Numbered from the stretch's first letter, positions 1-7,575 are shown. The stretch: DNA of 33,900 nucleotides from Coprococcus sp. (GCA_016296785.1 JAEDHX010000014.1:1-33900), one strand, 5' to 3'. Translations and numbers: made by a program. The notes: generated from the sequence alone by a model not told the origin.

Positions 1-1431
1 GTTCAGGCAAGAGAGATTATAGATGAAGCACAGAAGACCGCCGAAGCTAAGAAGCGTGAAGCAATGTTAGAGGCTAAGGAAGATGCTCTTAAGACACGTA
101 ATGAACTTGAAAAGGAAGTTAAGGACAGACGTGGTGAGCTTTCAAGAATGGAAAAGAGAATTCTTGCAAGAGAAGAGAACATAGACCGTAAAGCTGAAGC
201 AGTAGAGAAGAAGGAAGCTAGTCTTGCTTCTAAAGAGAGCGCGCTTGATAAACAGAAAGCTAAGGTGGAAGAGCTTCAAGCGAAACGTTTGCAGGAACTT
301 GAAAGAATTTCAGGATTAACCTCTGAACAAGCAAAGGAATACTTATTAAAAACTGTTGAAGATGAAGTAAAGCATGAAACAGCAGTTATGGTCAAGGAAT
401 TAGAAACCAGAGCTAAAGAAGAAGCAAACAAGAAGGCTAGAGATTATGTTGTTACAGCTATACAGAAGTGTGCAGCTGACCATGTTTCAGAAACAACCAT
501 ATCTCTTGTCCAGTTACCAAATGATGAAATGAAGGGTAGAATCATTGGTAGAGAGGGAAGAAATATTCGTACTCTCGAGACAATGACAGGTGTTGATTTA
601 ATAATAGATGATACACCTGAAGCAGTTATTTTATCAAGCTTTGATCCGGTAAGAAGAGAAGTAGCTAGAATTGCTCTTGAGAAGCTTATCGTTGATGGTA
701 GAATTCACCCAGCCAGAATTGAAGAGATGGTTGAGAAAGCGCAGAAGGAAGTTGAAACTATGATGCGTGAAGAGGGTGAAGCTGCTACGCTCGAAGTTGG
801 TATTCATGGAATTCATCCTGAACTTGTAAGACTTCTTGGAAAGATGAAGTTTAGAACAAGCTATGGACAGAATGCACTTAAGCATTCAGTAGAAGTTGCA
901 CAGCTGTGTGGTTTGTTGGCCGGAGAAATAGGTGTTGACATTAAGGTTGCTAAGCGTGCCGGCTTGCTTCATGATATTGGTAAGTCATTAGATCATGAGA
1001 TGGAAGGCTCACATGTACAGATTGGTGCTGATTTATGTAGAAAATATAAAGAATCAGCAGTTGTTGTCAATGCTGTAGAGTCACATCATGGTGATGTTGA
1101 GGCTGAATCTCTTATTGCTTGTCTTGTACAAGCTGCAGATACAATTTCTGCTGCAAGACCAGGCGCTAGAAGAGAAACATTAGAAACCTATACAACACGT
1201 CTTAAGAAATTAGAGGAAATTGCTAATTCTCATAAGGGTGTTGATAAGACATTTGCTATTCAGGCAGGTAGAGAAATTCGTGTAATGGTAGTTCCTGAAC
1301 ACGTCAATGATTCTGATATGGTATTGCTGGCTAGAGATATTGCAAAGCAGATAGAAGCTGAGCTTGAATATCCTGGACAGATTAAGGTAAATATTATTAG
1401 AGAGTCACGCGTAACTGATTACGCAAAGTAA
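1..1431 (+). CDS. rny: Ribonuclease Y, 3' part (5' end outside window)
   Basis: RNase Y is a membrane-anchored endoribonuclease that initiates mRNA decay. The reading frame is open from base 1, so the gene starts upstream; 476 residues are visible against roughly 510-530 for the family, so the N-terminal membrane anchor is what is missing. Visible in order: a long charged coiled coil (about residues 1-130, rich in E/K/R), a KH domain with the GRIIGREGRNIR motif (about 179-190), and an HD domain with the metal-binding LLHDIGK motif (His324-Asp325 of the visible part) and SHHGDVE further on. The stop codon is followed closely by a strong terminator, so this is the last gene of its transcript. 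The first in-frame ATG (64) lies inside the coiled coil and is not the real start. In many Firmicutes rny follows recA; that cannot be checked here. Confidence 0.97.
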   Translation, partial: VQAREIIDEAQKTAEAKKREAMLEAKEDALKTRNELEKEVKDRRGELSRMEKRILAREENIDRKAEAVEKKEASLASKESALDKQKAKVEELQAKRLQELERISGLTSEQAKEYLLKTVEDEVKHETAVMVKELETRAKEEANKKARDYVVTAIQKCAADHVSETTISLVQLPNDEMKGRIIGREGRNIRTLETMTGVDLIIDDTPEAVILSSFDPVRREVARIALEKLIVDGRIHPARIEEMVEKAQKEVETMMREEGEAATLEVGIHGIHPELVRLLGKMKFRTSYGQNALKHSVEVAQLCGLLAGEIGVDIKVAKRAGLLHDIGKSLDHEMEGSHVQIGADLCRKYKESAVVVNAVESHHGDVEAESLIACLVQAADTISAARPGARRETLETYTTRLKKLEEIANSHKGVDKTFAIQAGREIRVMVVPEHVNDSDMVLLARDIAKQIEAELEYPGQIKVNIIRESRVTDYAK

Positions 1432-1462
1432 TTATTTAAGAAAGCTATTTTCTTTTATTATG

Positions 1463-1506
1463 AAAAACCGTAGATATATGATATTTCATATTATCTACGG
1501 TTTTTT
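1463..1506 (+). terminator. Rho-independent terminator after rny
   Basis: A 14-bp stem (AAAAACCGTAGATA pairing with its complement ending at 1505) encloses a loop of about 15 nt, and the descending arm runs straight into TTTTTT. It lies about 30 bp after the rny stop. Confidence 0.9.
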
Positions 1507-1587
1507 CTATGTACAAAAAGAAAACCTGTATATAATCTACACTGTATTCTTGTTGTTACCATTATTTGCAAAGATACAAATTATTAC

Positions 1588-1616
1588 TTGAAAAATCTTG
1601 TCATGTAATATATATT
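1588..1616 (+). promoter_or_regulatory. Predicted sigma-A promoter of the aminotransferase gene
   Basis: TTGAAA (1588-1593) and TATATT (1611-1616) are separated by exactly 17 bp. The site lies after the rny terminator and about 75 bp before the aminotransferase ATG. The region is AT-rich, so chance matches are possible. Confidence 0.45.
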
Positions 1617-1691
1617 ATATAAGTAATTTTGATAGATTAAAGTTTTATCCTATTTCAAAATACATAAAAATATAAAGGATGGTGCATATAT

Positions 1692-2891
1692 ATGTCATTA
1701 GAATTATCTAGTAAGGCACTTGCGGTAAAGCCTTCATCTACTCTTGCTATATCAGCAAAAGCAAAGGAACTTAAAGCAAAGGGGCTTGATGTTGTTGGAT
1801 TTGGAGCAGGAGAACCTGATTTCAATACTCCTGACAATATTTGTGATGCAGCAATTGATGCTATTAAATCTGGATTTACAAAATATACACCAGCTTCAGG
1901 AACGAATGAATTAAAGGAAGCAATTTCTGTAAAATTTAAAGAATTTAACAATATAGATTATAAGCCTAGCCAGATAGTAATAAGTAATGGTGGAAAGCAT
2001 TCACTTACTAATGTATTTACAGTTATTATTAATCCTGGCGATGAGGTTATTATTCCTTCTCCATTTTGGCTAAGTTATCCGGAGATGGTTGCTCTTGTTG
2101 GCGGTGTGCCTGTAACAGCACATGGAAAGAAAGAAAATGGATATAAGGTTACAGTTGATGATATTAAGGCTGTATTTACAGATAAAACAAAGGCATTGGT
2201 ATTAAATACACCAAGTAATCCAACCGGTATGATGTATACTGAGGAGGAGCTTAGAGCTATTGCAGATTTTGTTGTTGAGAATGATATTTATGTTGTTTCA
2301 GATGAAATGTATGAGTATCTGACATATGATAATAATCGTCATATTAGTATTGCAAGCCTTGGTAAGGATATTTATGATAGAACAATTACTGTAAGTGGTG
2401 TATCAAAGAGTTATGCTATGACAGGATGGAGAATTGGATATACCGGTTCATCAGAGGAGATTGCTAAGCTTATGGGTAGTGTTCAGAGTCATCAGGCATC
2501 AAATCCAAATGCAATCGCACAAAAAGCTGCTTATGAGGCTATTTCTGGTGATCAGTCACAGATGAAGTATATGCTTGAGGAATTCGATAAGAGAAGAAGA
2601 TATATGTGTGATAGGGTTGCAAAGCTTCCACATGCACAATCAATCATTCCTACCGGAGCATTTTATTGTTTTATTGATTTGTCTGAGGCAGTAACAATGA
2701 AGTATAAGGGTGAGGTTGTAGGTTCTGCAGCAAGAATTGCGACAATATTAATTGATGAATATAATGTTGCGGTTATTCCTTGTGAGGATTTTGGTATAGA
2801 CAATCATATTAGGCTTTCGTATGCTATATCGATTGAGCAGATTGAAAAAGGTATTGATAGAATTGAAGAATTCTTAAATAATTTGGAGTAA
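1692..2891 (+). CDS. Aspartate-type aminotransferase (class I/II, PLP-dependent)
   Basis: Probably transfers amino groups between aspartate and 2-oxoglutarate in the cytosol. The 399 residues match the usual length of class I fold-type I aminotransferases. Visible motifs: GFGAGEPDF near residue 35 (substrate binding), the NTPSNPTG segment, the PLP-binding lysine in SGVSKSYAMTGWR (Lys239) and the carboxylate-binding arginine in HIRLSYA (Arg374). The ATG at 1692 has a GGATGG-type ribosome binding site 8-10 bp upstream and its own predicted promoter. The gene ends 6 bp before the NUDIX gene, whose ribosome binding site lies inside its last codons, so the two are probably co-transcribed. The subfamily is closest in style to Bacillus-type AspB. 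Aspartate specificity is inferred; tyrosine or prephenate use is not excluded. Confidence 0.93.
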   Translation: MSLELSSKALAVKPSSTLAISAKAKELKAKGLDVVGFGAGEPDFNTPDNICDAAIDAIKSGFTKYTPASGTNELKEAISVKFKEFNNIDYKPSQIVISNGGKHSLTNVFTVIINPGDEVIIPSPFWLSYPEMVALVGGVPVTAHGKKENGYKVTVDDIKAVFTDKTKALVLNTPSNPTGMMYTEEELRAIADFVVENDIYVVSDEMYEYLTYDNNRHISIASLGKDIYDRTITVSGVSKSYAMTGWRIGYTGSSEEIAKLMGSVQSHQASNPNAIAQKAAYEAISGDQSQMKYMLEEFDKRRRYMCDRVAKLPHAQSIIPTGAFYCFIDLSEAVTMKYKGEVVGSAARIATILIDEYNVAVIPCEDFGIDNHIRLSYAISIEQIEKGIDRIEEFLNNLE

Positions 2892-2897
2892 TGTAGA

Positions 2898-3440
2898 TTG
2901 AATACTATTAGTAAAAGAAAAAAACTTGAAATTGCATATAAAGCACATGTTTTTGATGTTTATAATGATTATCTTGAGCTTCCTGATGGTAGAAATGTAG
3001 TATATGATTATATAGATCATGTTGATGGTGTGTGTGTATTACCGGTTTGTGAAGATGGGGATATAATTCTCGTTAGTCAATATAGGAATGTTATTGATAG
3101 AATATCCTTCGAGATTCCGGGTGGTTCAATGGATGCCGGTGAGGAAATCGTTGAAAGTGCCATGCGTGAACTAAAGGAGGAAACAGGATATATTGCCGGT
3201 AGATTAGAGTATATTACTAATACAGTATTAGCAATTGGAAGCAGTAATGAGCATACAGCAATATTCATTGGTTATGACCTGACAAAGGGTGATACCTGTT
3301 ATGATGAAGATGAATTTATTAATGTTCATAAGCTTTCGATGGAGAAGATTGACGAATTAATAAAAAGTGGCGATATTGTTGATTCGAAATCATTAATTGC
3401 AATTTATGCATATAAGGCATCATATAAAAAACAAGCATAA
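2898..3440 (+). CDS. nudF: NUDIX hydrolase, ADP-ribose pyrophosphatase type
   Basis: Probably hydrolyses ADP-ribose to AMP and ribose 5-phosphate. The NUDIX signature G-x5-E-x7-R-E-U-x-E-E-x-G-U is complete: GSMDAGE followed by EIVESAM and RELKEETGY, around residues 75-100. Length (180 aa) is typical of NudF/YqkG. The start is a TTG at 2898, chosen because GGAG at 2885-2888, overlapping the end of the aminotransferase gene, lies 9 bp upstream and no in-frame ATG is available at the N terminus. A rare start plus a buried ribosome binding site suggests modest, coupled translation. A perfect terminator follows. The order nudF, small membrane gene, xerD parallels Bacillus nudF-yqkK-spoIIM-fur-ripX. 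Confidence 0.9.
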   Translation: MNTISKRKKLEIAYKAHVFDVYNDYLELPDGRNVVYDYIDHVDGVCVLPVCEDGDIILVSQYRNVIDRISFEIPGGSMDAGEEIVESAMRELKEETGYIAGRLEYITNTVLAIGSSNEHTAIFIGYDLTKGDTCYDEDEFINVHKLSMEKIDELIKSGDIVDSKSLIAIYAYKASYKKQA

Positions 3441-3460
3441 ATATTAAATCATTTGCATAT

Positions 3461-3504
3461 AAAGATACGAGGATGGATAGTCCTCGTATCTTTATTTTTC
3501 TTTT
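3461..3504 (+). terminator. Rho-independent terminator after nudF
   Basis: A perfect 13-bp stem (AAAGATACGAGGA, 3461-3473, with its complement at 3481-3493) has a 7-nt loop and a following T-rich tract (3495-3504). An ATG in the loop (3473) opens a long frame, but it sits inside the terminator and is unlikely to be a real start. Confidence 0.92.
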
Positions 3505-3508
3505 AGGG

Positions 3509-3985
3509 GTGATTAATGTAAAGCGACAAATTATATGTTTATATATTGGTGTTATTATTGGAACGTTGATTTATAATTTCGGAATTCATATTGAAATGAT
3601 TAATTCTACAACATTTGGATTAGATGAATACCTTCGGTTACTATTATATAGAAGTGTGGAAGTAGTAATAATTATTTTCCTACTAGACAAGTTTAGAGCT
3701 ATATGGGATATATTATCCGGAATGATTGGTGGTATTATTATCGGTTATCTATTATCTGCCCATGTAATTAATTGTACTTTTATTGGTCAGATATTATATT
3801 CATATATTGCATTAATTATTGTGATTCTTTATATGTTAGTATTTAATCTTGTTGGCTTTGACTATAGTGACGGAAATGATAGGAAAATAATAAAGTTACA
3901 TAATTATTACATCAATAATGCAATTATTATTGCAATATTATTAATAAATACTTTTTTGGAATTAAAAATTGTGAAAAAAATTTAA
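3509..3985 (+). CDS. Small multi-pass membrane protein in the spoIIM position
   Basis: About 158 residues from GTG 3509. The sequence is very hydrophobic, with four or five predicted membrane segments: one at the N terminus (ICLYIGVIIGTLIYNFG), then VEVVIIIFLLD, a glycine-rich one (GMIGGIIIGYLL), one near YIALIIVILYMLVF, and a last one near the C terminus. I do not firmly recognise the family. Its place between nudF and xerD and the first-helix/amphipathic/glycine-rich-helix layout resemble SpoIIM (about 210 aa, engulfment), so it may be a shortened SpoIIM relative; this is inference. The start is uncertain: GTG 3509 has no proper upstream ribosome binding site, while an excellent one (AGGGGTGAT) precedes an ATG at 3516 that is followed directly by TAA. 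A one-base loss there would explain this, so the gene may be a fresh pseudogene. Confidence 0.5.
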   Translation: MINVKRQIICLYIGVIIGTLIYNFGIHIEMINSTTFGLDEYLRLLLYRSVEVVIIIFLLDKFRAIWDILSGMIGGIIIGYLLSAHVINCTFIGQILYSYIALIIVILYMLVFNLVGFDYSDGNDRKIIKLHNYYINNAIIIAILLINTFLELKIVKKI

Positions 3986-4089
3986 AAAAATTTATCTATA
4001 TGTGGTATACATAATTATACGCTAGTACACTATTTGGTACAAATTGTAAAAAAAGCGCAAAACCTTTGTTTTTGGGATAAAATTTATGT

Positions 4090-4118
4090 TTGATTTTATT
4101 TGAATTTGTATTTATAAT
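4090..4118 (+). promoter_or_regulatory. Predicted sigma-A promoter of xerD
   Basis: TTGATT (4090-4095), 17-bp spacer, perfect TATAAT (4113-4118). It lies about 34 bp before the xerD start codon, downstream of the previous gene. Confidence 0.55.
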
Positions 4119-4151
4119 GATATTTAGTCTACATAATAAGGGGAAGAATGC

Positions 4152-5030
4152 GTGGAAATTTATATAGATAAATATGTTGCCTATTTGAAAAATGTTAAGA
4201 AATCAAGTGACAATACAATGGCATCATATAAACGCGATTTGTTAAAGCTGAATATATTTTTGAAATCATATGGGGAAAATGATATTAGTTCGATAAATGA
4301 GACGAATTTGAATTCTTATGTACTTTATATCGAAAAACAGGGGATGTCGATGGCGACAGTGTCTCGTAATATTGCATCAATAAAGTCTTTCTTTTCTTTT
4401 CTGTTAAGAGAGGGGGATATTATTTCAGATCCTTCTGAGAATATTAAACCTCCTAAGATTGAGAAGAAGGTTCCTGATGTACTTACCATTAGCGAGGTAA
4501 ATAAGCTGCTTGCTCAGCCAGGGGACAAGACTCCAAAGGAGATAAGAGACAGAGCTATGCTTGAATTGCTGTATGCTACAGGCATAAGGGTTACAGAGCT
4601 GGTAACATTAAAGATTTCAGATGTAAATCTGAAGATGGGATTTATAGAGTGTCATGATTCTAATAAGTCCAGAATTATTCCTATTGATGAAACGGCACAA
4701 CGTGCATTAGCTATATACATTAATAATGTTCGTAGCGATATGTGTAAGGACAGTGAATATTTATTCTCTAATTGCAAAGGTAGTCCAATGACAAGACAGG
4801 GCTTCTGGAAGATAATTAAGTATTATGCTGCTAAGGCCGGAATTGATAAGGATATTACTCCGCATATGATAAGACATTCATTTGCATCACATTTGCTTAA
4901 TAATGGTGCAGATATAAAGGCAGTACAGGAGATGCTTGGTCATGTTGATATTTCAACAACTCAGATATATTTGAATAGCAAGCAGAGCCGCCTCAAAGAG
5001 GAATATAGAAAGGCGCATCCTAGAGCATAA
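4152..5030 (+). CDS. xerD: Site-specific tyrosine recombinase XerD
   Basis: Works with a XerC partner at the chromosomal dif site, together with FtsK, to resolve chromosome dimers; an FtsK gene is also in this window. It has 292 residues: an N-terminal SAM-like DNA-binding domain (about 1-85) and a C-terminal catalytic domain with the full set Arg146 (ATGIRVTEL), Lys172, His238-x-x-Arg241 (HMIRHSF), His264 (LGHVD) and Tyr273. These nearly match Escherichia coli XerD numbering, and an integrase of a mobile element is unlikely because no element surrounds it. The start is GTG 4152, 8 bp after AAGGGGAAG; the closer ATG at 4148 is out of frame and stops after seven codons. XerD rather than XerC is chosen from the nudF/spoIIM-like neighbourhood. 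Confidence 0.93.
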   Translation: MEIYIDKYVAYLKNVKKSSDNTMASYKRDLLKLNIFLKSYGENDISSINETNLNSYVLYIEKQGMSMATVSRNIASIKSFFSFLLREGDIISDPSENIKPPKIEKKVPDVLTISEVNKLLAQPGDKTPKEIRDRAMLELLYATGIRVTELVTLKISDVNLKMGFIECHDSNKSRIIPIDETAQRALAIYINNVRSDMCKDSEYLFSNCKGSPMTRQGFWKIIKYYAAKAGIDKDITPHMIRHSFASHLLNNGADIKAVQEMLGHVDISTTQIYLNSKQSRLKEEYRKAHPRA

Positions 5031-5054
5031 CTAATAAGGAGACGGTGTATATAT

Positions 5055-5894
5055 ATGGAACATAATTTTATACACCATTACAATATTCAAGGCGGAGTTA
5101 AGAAGGCTCAGCTTGGATTTTTAAAAATGATTATTCTAGGAATATTTGCAGGTATATTTATTGCAGTAGGAGCAGAAACCTCAAGTATAGCTGCTCATAA
5201 TATTACTGATGTTGGTAAGGCGAGGCTTATTACGGGACTTGTATTTCCTGTTGGTCTTATGATGACTGTTGTAATCGGTGGAGAGCTATTCACAGGTAAT
5301 ACAATGATGTCTATGGCACTTGCTGACAGAAAGATTACATTTTTGCAAATGCTAAGAAATCTGGTTGTTGTTTATTTCAGTAATTTTATTGGGTCGGTAT
5401 TAGTTGCACTTCTTGTAAGCCATTCCGGACAATTTGACTATTCTGATTTTAAGATGGGAGCATATACAATTAAGATTGCAATGGATAAAACAGGACTTGA
5501 TATTTCAAGGGCTTTGGTATCAGGTATTTTGTGTAATATTCTTGTTTGTATTGCAGTTCTTATTGCTGGTGCAGTTGAGGAAATATTTACCAAATTGCTT
5601 GCTGTTTTCTTTCCGATTATGGCATTCGTTACATCAGGATTTGAACATTGTGTAGCTAATATGTATTATATTCCGGCAGGAATATTTGCTTCTTCTAATC
5701 ATAACTATGTTAATAAGGCATGTGAGCTGTATGGATTTACTGTAGCTGAGATAGAAGAAAGGCTGAATATTAAGCATTTGTTTACATCAAATCTAATACC
5801 TGTAACCATTGGTAATATTATTGGCGGTTCAGTTATTGTTGGACTTGGAATATATGCCATTGTTGCATTTGGTAATAAAGAAAAATATGATTAA
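5055..5894 (+). CDS. Formate/nitrite transporter family channel (FocA/NirC-like)
   Basis: Pentameric channels of this family move formate, nitrite or hydrosulfide across the cytoplasmic membrane. The 279 residues contain about six hydrophobic segments, the early GAETSS loop, the GNTMMSMALADRKI segment (family GxNxx-AL motif, about 78-92) and a central SNFIGSV stretch. The cytosolic N terminus (HHYNIQGGVKKAQLG) is also family-like. The ATG at 5055 has AAGGAGACGG upstream. In a fermentative Firmicute formate export or uptake is the likeliest role, but family members are hard to separate by sequence and a Clostridium-type hydrosulfide channel is possible. It starts 24 bp after xerD, so some read-through is likely, and it ends before a bidirectional terminator. 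Confidence 0.88.
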   Translation: MEHNFIHHYNIQGGVKKAQLGFLKMIILGIFAGIFIAVGAETSSIAAHNITDVGKARLITGLVFPVGLMMTVVIGGELFTGNTMMSMALADRKITFLQMLRNLVVVYFSNFIGSVLVALLVSHSGQFDYSDFKMGAYTIKIAMDKTGLDISRALVSGILCNILVCIAVLIAGAVEEIFTKLLAVFFPIMAFVTSGFEHCVANMYYIPAGIFASSNHNYVNKACELYGFTVAEIEERLNIKHLFTSNLIPVTIGNIIGGSVIVGLGIYAIVAFGNKEKYD

Positions 5895-5931
5895 TGAGTA
5901 GGACAATAATTTTTGTATTTAAGAAATATAT

Positions 5932-5987
5932 AAAAAAACAGGCTGCATTTAGAGCGGGAGCTCAATTAATACACAGCCTGTTTTTTA
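5932..5987 (+). terminator. Bidirectional terminator between the FNT channel gene and aroC
   Basis: The stem is AAAAAACAGGCTG (5933-5945) with its complement CAGCCTGTTTTTT (5974-5986), 13 bp. The 28-nt loop contains a second small hairpin (GAGC-GGGA-GCTC, 5952-5963). Flanking A and T runs mean it can stop transcription from both sides; aroC converges on it. Confidence 0.88.
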
Positions 5988-6125
5988 TATAACAGAAAAT
6001 TCCTCCGAATTTCCTGTTATATAAAAATGCTCTGCTAAGGATGCACACTCGCTCGATAGAAAGTCTGTAGCACAAGCGCCCGCTTAAGCGCGAGAATCTC
6101 GCAAGCAAGATTCTTTCTTGTATTA
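5987..6125. repeat. Structured intergenic block, possible repeated extragenic element
   Basis: The 3' side of the aroC gene carries several dyads. One is a 9+6 bp hairpin with one mismatch and a CTCC loop (5987-6022). The 10-bp perfect palindrome CGCTTAAGCG sits at 6081-6090, the palindrome GCGAGA-A-TCTCGC at 6090-6102, and AGAATCT pairs with AGATTCT at 6093-6114. Part of it (about 6045-6105) is clearly richer in G+C than the surroundings. No ORF is seen. The make-up is like a REP- or MITE-type extragenic repeat, but no second copy exists in this window, so the call rests on structure only. Confidence 0.4.
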
Positions 6126-6149
6126 TTTGTTTCGATAAATGTCTATCAT

Positions 6150-7247
6150 TTATTTGTAGAAGCTTTTTATTCGGTCAAGTCGTGAAGACATATTGTCAAA
6201 GAGTGAATCGAGAATAGTAATTGCAGCCATAGATTCTACAACTACAACGGCACGAGGACCGATTATTGGGTCGTGACGTCCTTTTATGCATACTTCGATG
6301 TTATCTCCTGACTTGTTTATTGTTTGTTGTTTGCTGGCAATAGAAGGTGTTGCTTTAAAGTGAGCCTTTAGTATGATATCACTTCCGTCGCTCATTCCTC
6401 CTAATATACCTCCTGAATGATTAGAAGTTTTGTTTACGGAGTCGTTTTCAATTATAAAACCGTCATTATCATATGAGCCTGTGTTTTTGGATACCTCAAC
6501 TCCGTCGCCAATTTCAATTGCTTTTACGGCACCGATTGACATTATTGCTTTGGCAAGATTTGCATCTAGCTTGTCAAAAACCGGTTCGCCTATCCCGGCC
6601 GGCATTCCCTTTACTATACATTCAACACATGAGCCTATAGAATCGTTTTGAGCCATAGTATCACTTAATAATATAGAAGCTTTTTCGTAGCTTTCCTTAT
6701 CAGGCATATTCAGTTCGTTTTGTAATATAAAGCTTTCGTCAAATTTGTCTCTATTTATTGAAACATCTCCAATTGAAGCTACATATGTAGTAAAGGTTAT
6801 ACCAAGCTCCTTTAATATCTTTGCTGCAATAGCTCCGGCAGCAACCCTTCCTATTGTTTCTCTTCCTGAGGAACGTCCGCCACCGCGATAATCGCGAAAA
6901 CCATATTTTTGGTCAAATGTATAGTCTGCATGACCGGGTCTGTAATACGTTGCGATATCACCATAGTCAGCAGATATTTGAGAAGTGTTCCTCACTATCA
7001 TTGAGATAGGAGTCCCTGTTGTCTTGCCTTCGAATACTCCTGATAATATTTCGACAGCATCTGATTCCTTTCTTGGTGTTGAGAATTCAGAAAAACCTGG
7101 TCTGCGTCTGTTTAAATATTTTTGAATGTCTTCTTCTGAAAGTTCTAAGCCTGCTGGGCAACCGTCTACGACAACGCCTAAGGCTTTTCCATGAGATTCG
7201 CCCCAGGTGCTGATTTTGAATTTATTTCCATATATAGAACCTGACAT
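6150..7247 (-). CDS. aroC: Chorismate synthase
   Basis: Converts 5-enolpyruvylshikimate 3-phosphate to chorismate with reduced FMN, the last shikimate-pathway step. It has 365 residues, the usual length. Visible: N-terminal SIYGNKFKISTWGESHGKALGVVVDGCPAG with the conserved GESHG, the RRRPG motif near residue 48, the GGGRSSGRET motif (about 120-130) and, near the C terminus, SASIG-like and DPIIGPRAVVVVESM segments of the family. The reverse-strand ATG has an AAAGGAG ribosome binding site. This is the only minus-strand gene in the window. It has its own predicted promoter and a leader of about 130 nt containing two direct repeats, and it ends at a terminator shared with the channel gene. Confidence 0.97.
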   Translation of the reverse strand: MSGSIYGNKFKISTWGESHGKALGVVVDGCPAGLELSEEDIQKYLNRRRPGFSEFSTPRKESDAVEILSGVFEGKTTGTPISMIVRNTSQISADYGDIATYYRPGHADYTFDQKYGFRDYRGGGRSSGRETIGRVAAGAIAAKILKELGITFTTYVASIGDVSINRDKFDESFILQNELNMPDKESYEKASILLSDTMAQNDSIGSCVECIVKGMPAGIGEPVFDKLDANLAKAIMSIGAVKAIEIGDGVEVSKNTGSYDNDGFIIENDSVNKTSNHSGGILGGMSDGSDIILKAHFKATPSIASKQQTINKSGDNIEVCIKGRHDPIIGPRAVVVVESMAAITILDSLFDNMSSRLDRIKSFYK

Positions 7248-7278
7248 AATATACTCCTTTTATATTTGATTTGTGTTA

Positions 7279-7335
7279 TTACCGGTACTTCATTATTGCC
7301 GTTACTTCATTTTTACCGGTACTTCATTATTGCCG
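7279..7335. repeat. Two 23-bp direct repeats in the aroC leader
   Basis: Identical 23-bp copies lie at 7279-7301 and 7313-7335 (34-bp period), separated by an 11-bp piece that itself repeats the TTACTTCATT core. Each copy carries the 8-bp palindrome TACCGGTA (7280-7287, 7314-7321) followed by CTTCATTATTGCCG. They lie between the predicted aroC promoter and the aroC start codon, inside the presumed 5' untranslated region. Confidence 0.8.
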
Positions 7336-7381
7336 GAATTATTACTTGAAATTATTGCAAAGTAATGTAATAAGCAAAATT

Positions 7382-7410
7382 ATTATATTATATAAAAAAA
7401 CCATATTCAA
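7382..7410 (-). promoter_or_regulatory. aroC: Predicted sigma-A promoter of aroC
   Basis: Read on the minus strand: TTGAAT (7410-7405), 17-bp spacer, perfect TATAAT (7387-7382). This would give a leader of about 130 nt. Together with the MFS promoter it accounts for much of the 390-bp gap 7248-7637; between them (7411-7507) I see no gene or clear structure. Confidence 0.5.
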
Positions 7411-7507
7411 CATTAAAGTACAAATTGTATGACATCGCATATCATCAACATGTGTTAAGTTGAATGTATTATTATCTTTGTTGTTTGTTGTTGGTATATA
7501 ATTTTAT

Positions 7508-7535
7508 AAATACTTTGAAATACTTAAAAATACTT
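7508..7535 (+). repeat. Three AAATACTT direct repeats at 10-bp period upstream of the MFS promoter
   Basis: AAATACTT occurs at 7508-7515, 7518-7525 and 7528-7535, each one helical turn from the next. The last copy ends 11 bp before the predicted -35 element. This geometry is typical of an activator binding array, for example a response regulator, but the AT-rich context weakens the case. Confidence 0.55.
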
Positions 7536-7546
7536 GTTTGTTTATA

Positions 7547-7575
7547 TTGAAAAAATTGTATATAGGTATTATAAT
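7547..7575 (+). promoter_or_regulatory. Predicted sigma-A promoter of the MFS transporter gene
   Basis: TTGAAA (7547-7552), 17-bp spacer, perfect TATAAT (7570-7575). A small GC hairpin (TCCGC-TTTT-GCGGA, 7589-7602) follows in the leader. The start codon of the transporter gene is about 60 bp downstream. Confidence 0.6.

Noticed and set aside
3473..3508. ATG at 3473 as start of the small membrane protein
   Set aside because: It lies in the stem-loop of the nudF terminator and has no separate ribosome binding site; the coding-like hydrophobic sequence begins later.
4152..5030. Tyrosine recombinase as integrase of a mobile element
   Set aside because: Length, active-site spacing and nudF neighbourhood fit XerD, and no attachment sites or phage genes are nearby.
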